Assembly (NCBI GenBank): GCA_964581165.1
Contig: CAZOMM010000030.1
Coordinates: forward strand, 1 to 22,947
DNA length: 22,947 nucleotides
Direction of reading: 5' to 3'
Source of the DNA: CAZPAN01 sp964581165
Lineage (GTDB): Bacteria > Actinomycetota > Coriobacteriia > Coriobacteriales > CADBOM01
The notes under the pieces are model-generated. The model made no database searches and was not told the DNA's origin. It was given only the letters and a program-made list of their open reading frames with translations. How positions within the stretch are numbered: the first letter of the stretch is position 1; every line of letters begins with the position of its first letter. Shown one piece after another: positions 1 through 8,485 of the stretch. The translations under genes and the position numbers were made by a program.

Positions 1-56
1 GTGCTATTCCCGGAGTTTTACAATCTTGTACACGCGCTAGTTTTGACGCATACTTT

Positions 57-1412
57 CTAAGCTTGTCTAGGGTATTTGATGGCATCTTTGGCATCTTGGG
101 CGGCCTTTATGGTGCGCTCAATCGCTTGATCATCATGAGCAGCTCCAACAAACATGGCCTCAAACTGCGATGGAGCTAGATAAACACCTCGATCTAACAT
201 CTGATTGAAGAAATCCGCAAATAAAGAGGTGTCAGAAGACATCACATCGGCATAGGAGCTAACCGGAGATCCTCCATTAAAAAAGGCGCAAACTAATGAG
301 CCTATAGATTGCACATAGGCAAGTCCCTCCAGTGCCGATTTTAGCCCCTCCGCAAGCTTTGCAGCAGAGGCATTAATGCGCTCATAAATAGACGGATCAT
401 CATTTAGAACTGTTAGCTGAGCATATCCGGCAGCCATTGCAACAGGGTTGCCAGAAAGTGTACCCGCCTGATAGACAGGGCCGCATGGGGCAATCATTTC
501 CATTAGCTTGCGCGAGCCACCATAGGCACCCACAGGCATTCCCGCACCAATGATCTTGCCATATGTAACAAGATCGGCTCTGACTCCAAATCTTTCCTGA
601 GCTCCACCGCGAGCTAATCTAAAACCAGTGATTACCTCGTCAAAGATAAGCAAGCTCCCGTTAGAATCGCAAAGGCTTCTAAGGCCTTCCAAAAAGCCTT
701 CAGCCGGTAGAAGCACTCCCATATTTGCAGCAACTGGTTCTACAATAACTGCCGCTATTTCACCCGGATTAGTTTTAAAGGCAAGCTCAACACTTGCCAA
801 GTCGTTATAGGTGGCAACTACTGTATCTGCAGCCATTGACGAGGAAACTCCCGCACTTGAGGGTAAGCCACCTGTCAGTGCTCCAGAGCCAGCCTTAACT
901 AGCATCCCATCAGAATGACCATGGTAGCAACCTTCGAATTTAATGATCTTTGAACGCGAAGTTGCAGCTCTGGCCAACCTCAAAGCACTCATCACAGCTT
1001 CGGTGCCACTGTTGACCATCCGTACCATCTCGAGTTCTGGCACCATCGAACAGATCAAACGAGCAAGTTCAACTTCTGCCGGACAGGGAGCACCAAAGCT
1101 CAAGCCATGCTTGATAGCCTCTTCCACTGCCTTGTAAACAGCAGGATGATTGTGTCCCAAGATCATCGGACCCCACGAGGCCACATAGTCGATGTAAGTA
1201 CGTCCCTCGACATCTGTGATAGTGCAGCCGTCGGCGCTGTCGATAAAGAGGGGATCGCGTCTCACAGAACCAAAGGCCCTAACTGGACTGTTTACACCAC
1301 CCGGCAGGAACTCTTGCGCCTGCGCGAACAGTTCTGACGATGAATTGTTGGCTTTTGCATTATCGGCAGTATCCGAATTTGACAGCTCTGTGTGACTCAT
1401 AGCTTTAACCAA
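57..1412 (-). CDS. hemL: Glutamate-1-semialdehyde 2,1-aminomutase
   Basis: PLP-dependent enzyme that converts glutamate-1-semialdehyde, the HemA product, to 5-aminolevulinate in the cytoplasm. The 451-residue product matches the family: LPGGVNSPVRAF near residue 36, the GTEAVMSALRLAR cofactor region near 136, a FDEVITGFR motif near 257, and the PLP lysine in TYGKIIGAGMPVG (about Lys286). The first 25 or so residues are a Ser/Asn-rich extension not needed for the fold. The start is uncertain: TTG at 1412 sits only 3 bases after AGAGGAG, which lies inside the end of hemB, while ATG at 1400 is 15 bases away. The gene overlaps hemB by 8 bases if TTG is used. Last gene of the array; the remaining 56 bases to the window edge show no gene or terminator. 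Confidence 0.96.
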   Translation of the reverse strand: MVKAMSHTELSNSDTADNAKANNSSSELFAQAQEFLPGGVNSPVRAFGSVRRDPLFIDSADGCTITDVEGRTYIDYVASWGPMILGHNHPAVYKAVEEAIKHGLSFGAPCPAEVELARLICSMVPELEMVRMVNSGTEAVMSALRLARAATSRSKIIKFEGCYHGHSDGMLVKAGSGALTGGLPSSAGVSSSMAADTVVATYNDLASVELAFKTNPGEIAAVIVEPVAANMGVLLPAEGFLEGLRSLCDSNGSLLIFDEVITGFRLARGGAQERFGVRADLVTYGKIIGAGMPVGAYGGSRKLMEMIAPCGPVYQAGTLSGNPVAMAAGYAQLTVLNDDPSIYERINASAAKLAEGLKSALEGLAYVQSIGSLVCAFFNGGSPVSSYADVMSSDTSLFADFFNQMLDRGVYLAPSQFEAMFVGAAHDDQAIERTIKAAQDAKDAIKYPRQA

Positions 1413-2460
1413 TATCTCCTCTGATGATCATCTGGGCAATCTCCTTGGCGTAATAGCTGATCAACACATCGGCTCCAGCCCTAAAGATACTGCTTGCCAT
1501 CTCTGCCACAATTGCATCCTCGTCTATATAAGCTGCAGCGGCAGCTGCTTTAACCATGGAATACTCCCCACTAACTGAGTAAGCAGCAATGGGCAGATCT
1601 GTTGACTGTCTTAATTTGGCAAGAACATCCAGATAGGCAAGAGCAGGTTTAACCATCAAGAAGTCTGCGCCCTCTTCCTCATCAATCATGCTCTCGCGAA
1701 TAGCTTCGCGGCTGTTATGCGGATCCATCTGATAACCCTTGCGGTTTCCAAAACTTGGCGCAGAATCAGCGGCTTCGCGAAATGGCCCATAAAAAGCAGA
1801 GGCATATTTAGCCGAATAGCTCATTATCGAGATATGGTCCAAACCTGAATTGTCGAGTCCTGTACGGATTGCAGCAATCTGCCCATCCATCATCGCCGAT
1901 GGAGCAACGATATCCGCACCAGACTTGGCCTGAGAGACGGCCGTTTTGGCTAGTAGATCGATTGTGGGATCGTTAAGTGGGCCAGCAGCAGCCTCGCAAA
2001 GATCATCGGGCGAAGCCTTGCTTGGATCCTTCATGACAGACTCTGGCAGAGGTCCGCAGTGTCCATGGGAGGTATATTCACAAAGGCAGGTATCCGCAAT
2101 GATGGTGACTTGTGGATATTGCGCACGGATAGCTCGAATACCCTGCTGAACAATACCATCATCTACCCATGCTCCAGAGCCTATTTCGTCCTTATGAGCA
2201 GGTAGGCCAAAGATCAAAAAAGATTCCACGCCTGCCTCTATTGCCTCAGCCACTCCCTCTGTCACCCGATCGGGAGAGTAATGATACTGGCCAGGTAAGC
2301 CTGAAATCTCTCGCTTTACATTCTCTTCTTCTACGATAAACAGCGGGTAAACCAAGGCTTTTGCACTAGCCCGCGTCTCTCGAACCATATTGCGGATACC
2401 CTGCGTGCGCCTGAGGCGACGTGGACGAAGATAGGGACTTGGAATTTGATCTTGTGTCAT
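1405..2460 (-). CDS. hemB: Porphobilinogen synthase (5-aminolevulinate dehydratase)
   Basis: Condenses two 5-aminolevulinate molecules to porphobilinogen. The 351-residue product shows the bacterial HemB pattern: RPRRLRRTQGIRNMVRET at the N-terminus, a cysteine-type zinc site in DTCLCEYTSHGHCGP (Cys125, Cys127, Cys135), PSAMMDGQIAAIR near 187, and the two active-site lysines in SYSAKYASAFYGPFR (Lys218) and FLMVKPALAYLD (Lys271). The three cysteines indicate a zinc-dependent rather than magnesium-only enzyme. An AAAGGA ribosome-binding site lies just before the ATG at 2460. It is 63 bp downstream of cobA-hemD and overlaps hemL. Confidence 0.97.
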   Translation of the reverse strand: MTQDQIPSPYLRPRRLRRTQGIRNMVRETRASAKALVYPLFIVEEENVKREISGLPGQYHYSPDRVTEGVAEAIEAGVESFLIFGLPAHKDEIGSGAWVDDGIVQQGIRAIRAQYPQVTIIADTCLCEYTSHGHCGPLPESVMKDPSKASPDDLCEAAAGPLNDPTIDLLAKTAVSQAKSGADIVAPSAMMDGQIAAIRTGLDNSGLDHISIMSYSAKYASAFYGPFREAADSAPSFGNRKGYQMDPHNSREAIRESMIDEEEGADFLMVKPALAYLDVLAKLRQSTDLPIAAYSVSGEYSMVKAAAAAAYIDEDAIVAEMASSIFRAGADVLISYYAKEIAQMIIRGDIG

Positions 2461-2523
2461 GATCGTCCTTTCTTTTGATCCGGTTTTAGCGCGAATTTAG
2501 CACAATCCGTTATTGGCGCGATC

Positions 2524-4032
2524 TTAGCTCTGGATATCATCCACTATTGCGCAAACCAGAGCGTCCAGACTTGCATTTTTGGCAACTATCGTACGTAATC
2601 CCAGATTTTTGGCAGCTTTTTCAGAGGATGGTCCAATGCATACTGCGATTATCTTGGAATTTGCAGCCTCGGGAACTGCCTTAGCAAAGGCACGCACAGC
2701 AGATGCACTCGTAAAAGCCGCATAGCCTATCTCTTCTGCGGCTACTTTTGCAGAAACCTCTTTTGCAGCACGATCGTCGCTTACAGGAACAGTCTCGTAT
2801 GCTGCTACATCTTTGCAAGCCACATTGGCAGCATCAAGGGCTTCTGTGAGTCCAGGTGCAGCATTTTTGGCTCTGAATATCAGCACACAATCGGAGGTTT
2901 CGAGAAAATCGGCTAGGCCCTCCCCTAGATGTGCACCATCATAGTGTTCAGGAGTATAGTCTGCCCTAATCCCATGTTTAGCCAAGGCCTCGCCAGTACT
3001 GGCACCAACACAGGCAATCTTAACTTTTGACAAAGCTCTTGCATCCAATCCGGTATTGTCGAGAGCTTCAAAGAGAGCCGACACACCTCGAACACTAGTA
3101 AGCACAAGCCAAGTGTATTTTCCTAGCACTAGTTGATCTACTGCATCTTGTACAGACTTATCCAGAATTGCGTGTGTATCAATACACGGGAGCGAAACAA
3201 CATCTGCTCCAGCTTCGCGAAGCTTTGTGCTTAATGCGCCTGCAGTATCTCTTGGACGAGTTACAAGCACGGTCTGTCCAAAAAGTGGCAGCCTCGAATA
3301 CCAGTCGAGCGCATCGACACAAGCACATACATCCCCTACAACCACTATTGCTGGACTTTGCACATTTGCGGCTTGGGCATCTTCAACAATTGTCGAAAGA
3401 GTCCCGGCAACTCTGCGCTGTGAAGGCAAGGTGCCGTTTTGAACAATTGCTGCCGGAGTCGATGGATCCATTCCGGCCTCTAAAAGTCTTCCCGAAATAT
3501 CAGGAAGAGATGTTACGGACATCAAAAAAACAAGTGTTCCACCGGTTTTAGAGAGAGCCTCAAAGTTGATCTCTAGCTCCCCATCTGCTCGAGCATGACC
3601 TGTAATGATGCTCACAGACTGCGCAATATTGCGAGATGTTGCAGGAATCCCAGCATAGGAAAGAGCCGCTATCGCGCTGGTCACACCAGGAACAACCTCT
3701 ATTTCGAAACCCTGCTCAACTAGATACTCGCCTTCTTCTCCACCCCTGCCAAAGACATAGGGATCTCCGCCTTTGAGTCTTACAACAAGATCGGCTTCGG
3801 TGGCCTCACGAGCAAGCATCGCGTTAATCTCGTGCTGGGGCACAGGATGGTGGCCTTGCTCCTTTCCCACATAAAGCAGCTTAGCTTGCTTGGCGTGGGA
3901 CAGAATCTCATCGCTAATAAGCCTGTCGTAAACCACAACGTCGGCTTTCTCTAAAAGCTCACGTCCCCTAAGTGTGAGCAGCCTCGGATCTCCCGGTCCT
4001 GCTCCCACTAGCGCGACCTTGCCCTTAGCCAT
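2524..4032 (-). CDS. cobA-hemD: Fused uroporphyrinogen-III C-methyltransferase / uroporphyrinogen-III synthase
   Basis: Bifunctional 502-residue protein. Residues 1-245 are the SAM-dependent SUMT (CobA) domain, which methylates uroporphyrinogen III at C2 and C7 to give precorrin-2: VGAGPGDPRLLTLRG, GKEQGHHPVPQHEIN, RLKGGDPYVFGRGGEE, VVPGVTSAIAALSYAGIP and a late SPAIVVVGDV strand. Residues about 250-502 are HemD, which closes hydroxymethylbilane to uroporphyrinogen III (TVLVTRPRDTAGALSTKLREAG, with conserved VLTSVRGV and FTSASAVRAF segments). The fusion channels HMB straight to precorrin-2 and is common in Gram-positive bacteria. The ATG at 4032 overlaps the hemC stop by 8 bases, consistent with translational coupling. 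Confidence 0.96.
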   Translation of the reverse strand: MAKGKVALVGAGPGDPRLLTLRGRELLEKADVVVYDRLISDEILSHAKQAKLLYVGKEQGHHPVPQHEINAMLAREATEADLVVRLKGGDPYVFGRGGEEGEYLVEQGFEIEVVPGVTSAIAALSYAGIPATSRNIAQSVSIITGHARADGELEINFEALSKTGGTLVFLMSVTSLPDISGRLLEAGMDPSTPAAIVQNGTLPSQRRVAGTLSTIVEDAQAANVQSPAIVVVGDVCACVDALDWYSRLPLFGQTVLVTRPRDTAGALSTKLREAGADVVSLPCIDTHAILDKSVQDAVDQLVLGKYTWLVLTSVRGVSALFEALDNTGLDARALSKVKIACVGASTGEALAKHGIRADYTPEHYDGAHLGEGLADFLETSDCVLIFRAKNAAPGLTEALDAANVACKDVAAYETVPVSDDRAAKEVSAKVAAEEIGYAAFTSASAVRAFAKAVPEAANSKIIAVCIGPSSEKAAKNLGLRTIVAKNASLDALVCAIVDDIQS

Positions 4033-4900
4033 TGTTTTTCAACTCCTTTGCTAGTGCTTCGGCACCAGATTCGATCTCATTTTTAGAAAGATGAACCTGC
4101 CCATACCTGAGTTCAGATTCATCATCACTTACATACAAGCCCCTCAAAAGCAGCCCATCGTCCTCGATCGTTGCATGTGCTGCACAGGGCTTAGAACAAC
4201 CTCCATCGAGTGCTCGCGTAAAGGCCCTCTCGGCAAGCATGCATGTAAACGAGTTTTCGTCGTTAAAAGCCTCGAGACAGCTGGTATCAAAATCTCTTCT
4301 TGCCTGGATTGCGATAATTGCTTGCCCTGCAGAAGGTAGCATCTCATCAACCGAAAAGAACATGCTGGCTCTCTCAGAAAGACCAAGACGCTCAAGGCCA
4401 GCAGCAGCCAAAACTAGGGCTCCAAATTCTTTGTTATCGAGCTTTTCTAGACGGGTTAACACATTGCCGCGAACGCTTTTGACTTCGGTATTGGGAAAAA
4501 GCCTCGCAAGCTGCACACGACGCCTAGCCGAACTACTGCCTATTGGCAATGATTCGTCCCGTTTGTCTACACCCAAGGGCAAAACCAAAACGTCGCGCGG
4601 ATCAGCACGGCGCGATGCTGCCACTAAAGGAATTTCGCTGTCGACATCCATTGGAACGTCCTTGCAGCTGTGAACTGCGATATCGATGCGATTATCCAAA
4701 AGTGCGGCATCCAATTCTCGAACAAAAAGACCTTTGCCGCCCACCTTATCTAGGGTCTTATCTAGAATCTTGTCGCCCGTAGTAGTAATTGGAACCAGCT
4801 CAGTTTGAATTTGAGGCTGACTCTCCTCGATTATTTGCGCAGCAGCCTTGGCTTGGGCAAGTGCCAATTTAGATGCTCGGGTACCTATGCGAAGCTTCAT
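4025..4900 (-). CDS. hemC: Hydroxymethylbilane synthase (porphobilinogen deaminase)
   Basis: Polymerises four porphobilinogens to hydroxymethylbilane. The 291-residue product has the family landmarks: MKLRIGTRASKLALAQA at the start, GGKGLFVRELDAALL near 54, AVHSCKDVP with the catalytic Asp near residue 81, the SSSARRRVQL and VRGNVLTRLEKLD arginine clusters that bind substrate carboxylates, and the cofactor cysteine in LDGGCSKPCAAHA (Cys235). The cofactor loop has a second cysteine (Cys239), and the usual GQGAL motif reads GQAII; both are mild departures. Its ATG overlaps the stop of the hemA-cbiJ-sirC fusion (ATGA). Confidence 0.96.
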   Translation of the reverse strand: MKLRIGTRASKLALAQAKAAAQIIEESQPQIQTELVPITTTGDKILDKTLDKVGGKGLFVRELDAALLDNRIDIAVHSCKDVPMDVDSEIPLVAASRRADPRDVLVLPLGVDKRDESLPIGSSSARRRVQLARLFPNTEVKSVRGNVLTRLEKLDNKEFGALVLAAAGLERLGLSERASMFFSVDEMLPSAGQAIIAIQARRDFDTSCLEAFNDENSFTCMLAERAFTRALDGGCSKPCAAHATIEDDGLLLRGLYVSDDESELRYGQVHLSKNEIESGAEALAKELKNNG

Positions 4901-7659
4901 AAGTCCACCCTATTCAGAGTTTCTCTTGTGGCTTTTGCTGCCTGGACTACCAAAGAATGCTGATCGCCTTTGACAGATGCAATTCCAGCTACAAGATTTT
5001 GGCTTCTGCAAATTGCAGGGAAGTAAAAGTCGCATGCATTATGATCATCCGCCACGTTTACCAATATCCCTAAGCCGTGGCAGCTTTTTGCTACAGAAGC
5101 ATTTGTCTCATGGCTGTCGGTTGCTGCAACAACAAGGTCGAAGCCTTCGAGGTCTTTATCTTCGAATTCTTTGATCTTTACACTAATGTTGTCGATTTGC
5201 TCGTCGTGTTCGTTGTGTTCGTTATGCTTTTCTTGCTTGTCCTGCTCATCGCGCTTGTTGTGTTTATCGCGCTTATTGCACTTGTCGAGTGCATCGCACC
5301 CATCGAATTTTTTAGTGAGGATTGTGACATCGGCTCCAAAGTCTTTGAGCGCCTTTGCACGACGAAGACCAACCTTTCCGCCTCCTACAACAAGACAGCG
5401 TTTGTTGCTCAAGTCAAAAAACATCGGAAAGCGAGCTGAAGAGACCGTGTCTGAGGCTGAGCTGGGATTGGAGTTGGGATTGGGGTTGGTGGAGTCCGGG
5501 CTGGAGGAGGCCAAACTGGGGCAGGAGTCGGAAGGATCTGGGCTTGAGGTAGAAGGCTCCGGGCTTGAGGTAGAGCTGGAGGAATCCGAGCTGGGGCTGG
5601 GGCTGGAAGAAGCCGAGGTGGAGCCGGAACTGGGGCTGGAGCCAGAGCTGGAACTGAGACTAGAGCTGGAGTCGAAAGGATCCACGCCAGAACTCGATTC
5701 ACGGCTAGCAATTAACAACTCAGCAACCTCTTCGAGCGAAAGTCCCTCTTCTGTAGGATCGGGCCGAGTAATCATTACCACACGCGCACCAGCTTCTTTG
5801 GCAGCGGCTATTTTTTCGTCAAAGCCACCCTCTCTCCCAGTATCTTTTGTAACCATCCACGATGCTTTGATCTGCTTAAGCAAGGCCACATTGGTTTCTT
5901 TAGAAAAAGGTCCTTGCATACATATAAGCTGGGAAGCCGGAAAACCAAGATCATGACAGCGAAGCACCACGTCGGCTGTAGGCAAAACTCGCGGATAGAT
6001 ACGCTTTTGGAAATCTGGAATAGAGGTATATACAGGCAGCTCTTTACTCCCTGTTGCAAGAAGCACATTACCTTCAACGCTTGCTAAAAACTCAGCTGCT
6101 TCCTTGGCACTGTTTACAAATACAAAATCACCAAGCTGTCCATCTTCGTCTTTGGACTCAGCGGAGCTGGGCCTAAGCAGGCGAATGTATCTTGTATCTA
6201 CTACTGCACATGCATCACGAATATTAGAAGAGACCTGTGCTGCATATGGATGCGTTGCGTCTATGGCTATATCGATGTTTGCCAGAACATTTTCCATCTC
6301 AGATTCGTCGAGACGGCCCGAATGTACTTTCATGCCCAAAATGGGACTAACAAGGTCACCACCATATTCTGTGGCCGTGAAGACCTCGGCTGTAAGGCCA
6401 GCGGCAGAAAGGCGCTCACATAAAAGACGCCCCTCTGTTGTTCCAGCAAAAATTGCAATACGAGTGTCCAGTACAGCGTCCTCGTGTGCATCACATGCAC
6501 CATGCGTAGCACGCGCGTCACGCGTACCATGTGCGCCATCACCAACACCATCGTCAACGGCACATGCACCATGCGCACCATCGCCGATGCCATCACCAAC
6601 AGCACCGTCAATGGCCCCCAAATCGCTATGGTCAACACTGCCAGAACCGGAGTTTTTGGCCCCAAGCTTCTCCGCAAGATGCTGCGCTCTTTTGCTCTCC
6701 CAAGAGTGATAGTCGTCTAGCTTTTCGTAAATGATCTCTCGCGCCAAACTAAGGTCTGCCTCATCACCTTTGGGACGCTCATCCACAAGATCGTCTATAT
6801 CAAGAAGCAGCACACCATCTAGATCCCCACACGCTGGATCGATATCGCGAGGCATCGCAAGATCCACCATGGCCCTAGGTGTGCTAGAAAGTTCTCTCAC
6901 TCGTGCTGCACTTACTGTGACATGAGGGCTAAGAGTCGCGCTTACCACAATGTCACAACCCTCCATCTCGGCATTGCGATCGTCATACGAGACGGTTGTG
7001 CAGCCCTTGGGAACAATTGTGCCGCCGTGATGATGCGTTCTTAGCGTCATAGCAACTTTGCAGCCATGCTCAATAAGCAGTTGTGCAGCAATTCGACCCA
7101 TCTCGCCATTTCCTATAACCAAGGCTCGCTTGTTACTAAGTGGGCCAATCAGGGAGTCAAGCTTATCTATTGCAAGATGAGCACAAGATGTTGGAACAGC
7201 ACGCAGCCTCACACGAGTTCGAACCTCTTTGCCTGCGGTTACTGCAAGTCGAAACAATGTCTCCAAATACGGAGTTGCCGTCTTGGATTCTCTAGCATTT
7301 ACGATGGCCGTACGAACCTGCGAGATAATCTGATCCTCACCAAGCACCTGAGAACGCAAGCCACTGGCTATTTCCATCAAACGAAGACAGGCCGCATCAC
7401 TTTTTTTGTGGATCCCATTTTTTCCAAGTGCGGCACCGCCCATCATTGCCGCTATCTGTCTAGATGCACCCACGGCATTGTCTTGAACATCTAGATAGGT
7501 CTCCATGCGACCACAAGTTTTAAGGAGAACACAGCCGCGTATGCCTTCTACATCTTTTGCACGAGTTACAAAGCTTTCGGCGCTTCCGACCTGCTTTATG
7601 CATTCCTCACGCTCGGCAGCTGGTGTTCCTTCCCAGTCTATTCCGACCATCTCAATCAT
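4897..7659 (-). CDS. hemA-cbiJ-sirC: Triple fusion: glutamyl-tRNA reductase / precorrin-6A reductase (CbiJ) / precorrin-2 dehydrogenase (SirC)
   Basis: One 920-residue open frame with three enzymes. Residues 1 to about 330 resemble glutamyl-tRNA reductase: the active-site cysteine in LLKTCGRMETY (Cys49), ASGLRSQVLGEDQI near 98, and a Rossmann motif ALVIGNGEMGRIAAQLL near 179. The N-terminus is short and most of the usual C-terminal dimerisation domain is missing. Residues 399-655 are CbiJ/CobK (RIAIFAGTTEGRLLCERL, AIDATHPYAAQVSSN, LLATGSKEL, VTKDTGREGGFDEK), the NAD(P)H-dependent reductase of the cobalt-precorrin-6A step. Residues 744-920 are a short SirC (RCLVVGGGKVGLRRAKAL, VVAATDS, VNVADD), oxidising precorrin-2 to sirohydrochlorin. 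Low-complexity linkers join the parts (335-398 and 656-742), and a charged insertion splits SirC (788-824). ATGA overlaps occur at both ends. No frameshift is seen. Confidence 0.93.
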   Translation of the reverse strand: MIEMVGIDWEGTPAAEREECIKQVGSAESFVTRAKDVEGIRGCVLLKTCGRMETYLDVQDNAVGASRQIAAMMGGAALGKNGIHKKSDAACLRLMEIASGLRSQVLGEDQIISQVRTAIVNARESKTATPYLETLFRLAVTAGKEVRTRVRLRAVPTSCAHLAIDKLDSLIGPLSNKRALVIGNGEMGRIAAQLLIEHGCKVAMTLRTHHHGGTIVPKGCTTVSYDDRNAEMEGCDIVVSATLSPHVTVSAARVRELSSTPRAMVDLAMPRDIDPACGDLDGVLLLDIDDLVDERPKGDEADLSLAREIIYEKLDDYHSWESKRAQHLAEKLGAKNSGSGSVDHSDLGAIDGAVGDGIGDGAHGACAVDDGVGDGAHGTRDARATHGACDAHEDAVLDTRIAIFAGTTEGRLLCERLSAAGLTAEVFTATEYGGDLVSPILGMKVHSGRLDESEMENVLANIDIAIDATHPYAAQVSSNIRDACAVVDTRYIRLLRPSSAESKDEDGQLGDFVFVNSAKEAAEFLASVEGNVLLATGSKELPVYTSIPDFQKRIYPRVLPTADVVLRCHDLGFPASQLICMQGPFSKETNVALLKQIKASWMVTKDTGREGGFDEKIAAAKEAGARVVMITRPDPTEEGLSLEEVAELLIASRESSSGVDPFDSSSSLSSSSGSSPSSGSTSASSSPSPSSDSSSSTSSPEPSTSSPDPSDSCPSLASSSPDSTNPNPNSNPSSASDTVSSARFPMFFDLSNKRCLVVGGGKVGLRRAKALKDFGADVTILTKKFDGCDALDKCNKRDKHNKRDEQDKQEKHNEHNEHDEQIDNISVKIKEFEDKDLEGFDLVVAATDSHETNASVAKSCHGLGILVNVADDHNACDFYFPAICRSQNLVAGIASVKGDQHSLVVQAAKATRETLNRVDL
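5188..5298 (-). repeat. Charged repeat insertion inside the SirC domain
   Basis: Encodes residues about 788-824, a Lys/Asp/His/Asn/Glu-rich stretch with recurring NKRD and NEH words, between the first and later strands of the SirC Rossmann fold. At DNA level an 18-bp unit at 5248-5265 is repeated at 5266-5283 (14 of 18 matching). It sits where a surface loop is expected, so the fold may tolerate it. Confidence 0.75.
5434..5694 (-). repeat. Ser/Pro-rich repetitive linker between CbiJ and SirC
   Basis: Encodes residues about 656-742, almost entirely Ser, Pro, Asp, Thr, Gly and Asn, with runs such as SSSSLSSSSGSSPSSGS. The plus strand shows recurring GGGCTGGAG-like words and a tandem gggcttgaggtaga motif spaced by 21 bp. 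It probably forms a flexible, extended tether. Confidence 0.8.
6466..6657 (-). repeat. Repeat-derived Gly/Asp/His/Ala linker between HemA and CbiJ
   Basis: Encodes residues about 335-398 of the fusion, rich in DG, AHG and DA. On the plus strand a 27-bp unit at 6535-6561 recurs at 6589-6615 with 24 of 27 bases matching, a 54-bp (18-codon) spacing that keeps frame. The period and composition point to local tandem duplication as the origin of the linker. Confidence 0.75.
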
Positions 7660-8300
7660 TTAGAACCATTCTTTCTGGTAATCATATAAGCGATGGCATT
7701 TACGATTGCTGCTGCAATATTGCTTCCACCTTTGCGACCGCGCGCCACAATAGTATTCATTTTGCAATCGATAGCTCTTTCCTTGCTCTCTACAACGTTA
7801 ACAAATCCAACAGGAACGCCTATAACAAGCGATGGATTCAAACGGCCCTCTTCTACCAGATCACAAATCTTTAGCAAAGCTGTAGGCGCATTGCCAATTG
7901 CTATCACAAGCGGCCCTTCGATCGAGCAGGCTTTTTCCATGCTTACTACCGCGCGAGTGGTGTGTGATGCCTTGGCAGCCTCGGCCACATCTGGGTCGGC
8001 CATGAAGCAAAGGGTTTTGGCGCCCAATTTTCCAAGAGCTGTTTTGCTAATACCAGCCAGTGCCATGTTGGTATCGGTGAGCACAGTCGCACCAGCTTGC
8101 AAAGCCTCAATGCCAGCTTTAACTGCACCCGGCGAAAAGTCCAAGGTATCTGCATAAGAAAAATCTGCTGATGTGTGAATAACCCTTTTTATGATGGGCT
8201 CTTCCATTGGATCAAAAGTCCGGTCTCCCAGCTCTGCAGAAAGAATTTCGAAACTCTTTTTTTCTATCTCGTGTGGGGCAAGCGTAAGATCCTCGTTCAT
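7656..8300 (-). CDS. cbiC: Cobalt-precorrin-8 methylmutase
   Basis: Moves the methyl group from C11 to C12 to make cobyrinate, the last step of ring formation. The 214-residue product has the CbiC/CobH pattern: IIKRVIHTSADFSYADTLDFSPGA with the catalytic histidine at residue 42, TVLTDTNMALAGISK, the VVSMEKACSIEGPLVIAIGNAPTAL region, and GVPVGFVNVVESKE near the end. An AAAGGA site precedes the ATG at 8300. The stop overlaps the start of the hemA fusion (ATGA), and cbiP ends 169 bp upstream. Confidence 0.97.
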   Translation of the reverse strand: MNEDLTLAPHEIEKKSFEILSAELGDRTFDPMEEPIIKRVIHTSADFSYADTLDFSPGAVKAGIEALQAGATVLTDTNMALAGISKTALGKLGAKTLCFMADPDVAEAAKASHTTRAVVSMEKACSIEGPLVIAIGNAPTALLKICDLVEEGRLNPSLVIGVPVGFVNVVESKERAIDCKMNTIVARGRKGGSNIAAAIVNAIAYMITRKNGSK

Positions 8301-8386
8301 CCTTTCATTCCTTTACATAAGCACTTCTGTGTTCAAAACGGCGTTTTTGCAGGTATTGCAGGTAATAGCTGAGTCAAGGCAATCGC

Positions 8387-8485
8387 CACATCACAATCCC
8401 CGCTGTACCTACATCAAAACAATGAGCACACCACAAATCCTGCTGTACTCACATGAAAACGGAGTCACATCACAAACCCTGCTCG
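8387..8485. repeat. 39-40 bp degenerate direct repeat spanning the cbiP stop
   Basis: An 18-bp core, cacatcacaaaccctgct and variants, begins at 8387, 8427 and 8466, giving units of 40 and 39 bp. The third copy contains the last codons and TGA stop of cbiP (8470-8472), so the repeat extends from the end of the gene into the spacer. The spacer 8301-8469 otherwise holds only the cbiC ribosome-binding site. Confidence 0.75.

Noticed and set aside
1..56. Further operon gene left of hemL
   Set aside because: Only a five-codon ATG frame is present on the minus strand; no coding signal can be judged in 56 bases.
5188..5298. Frameshift inside SirC
   Set aside because: The charged stretch looked like misread sequence at first, but the frame stays open, SirC motifs continue in the same frame after it, and the 18-bp repeat explains it as an in-frame insertion.
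5171..5956. Plus-strand Glu/Leu/Gly-rich open frame of 261 codons
   Set aside because: It is the mirror image of the Ser/Pro linker and CbiJ/SirC coding on the minus strand; repetitive DNA keeps it open, and the minus-strand frame has clear enzyme motifs.
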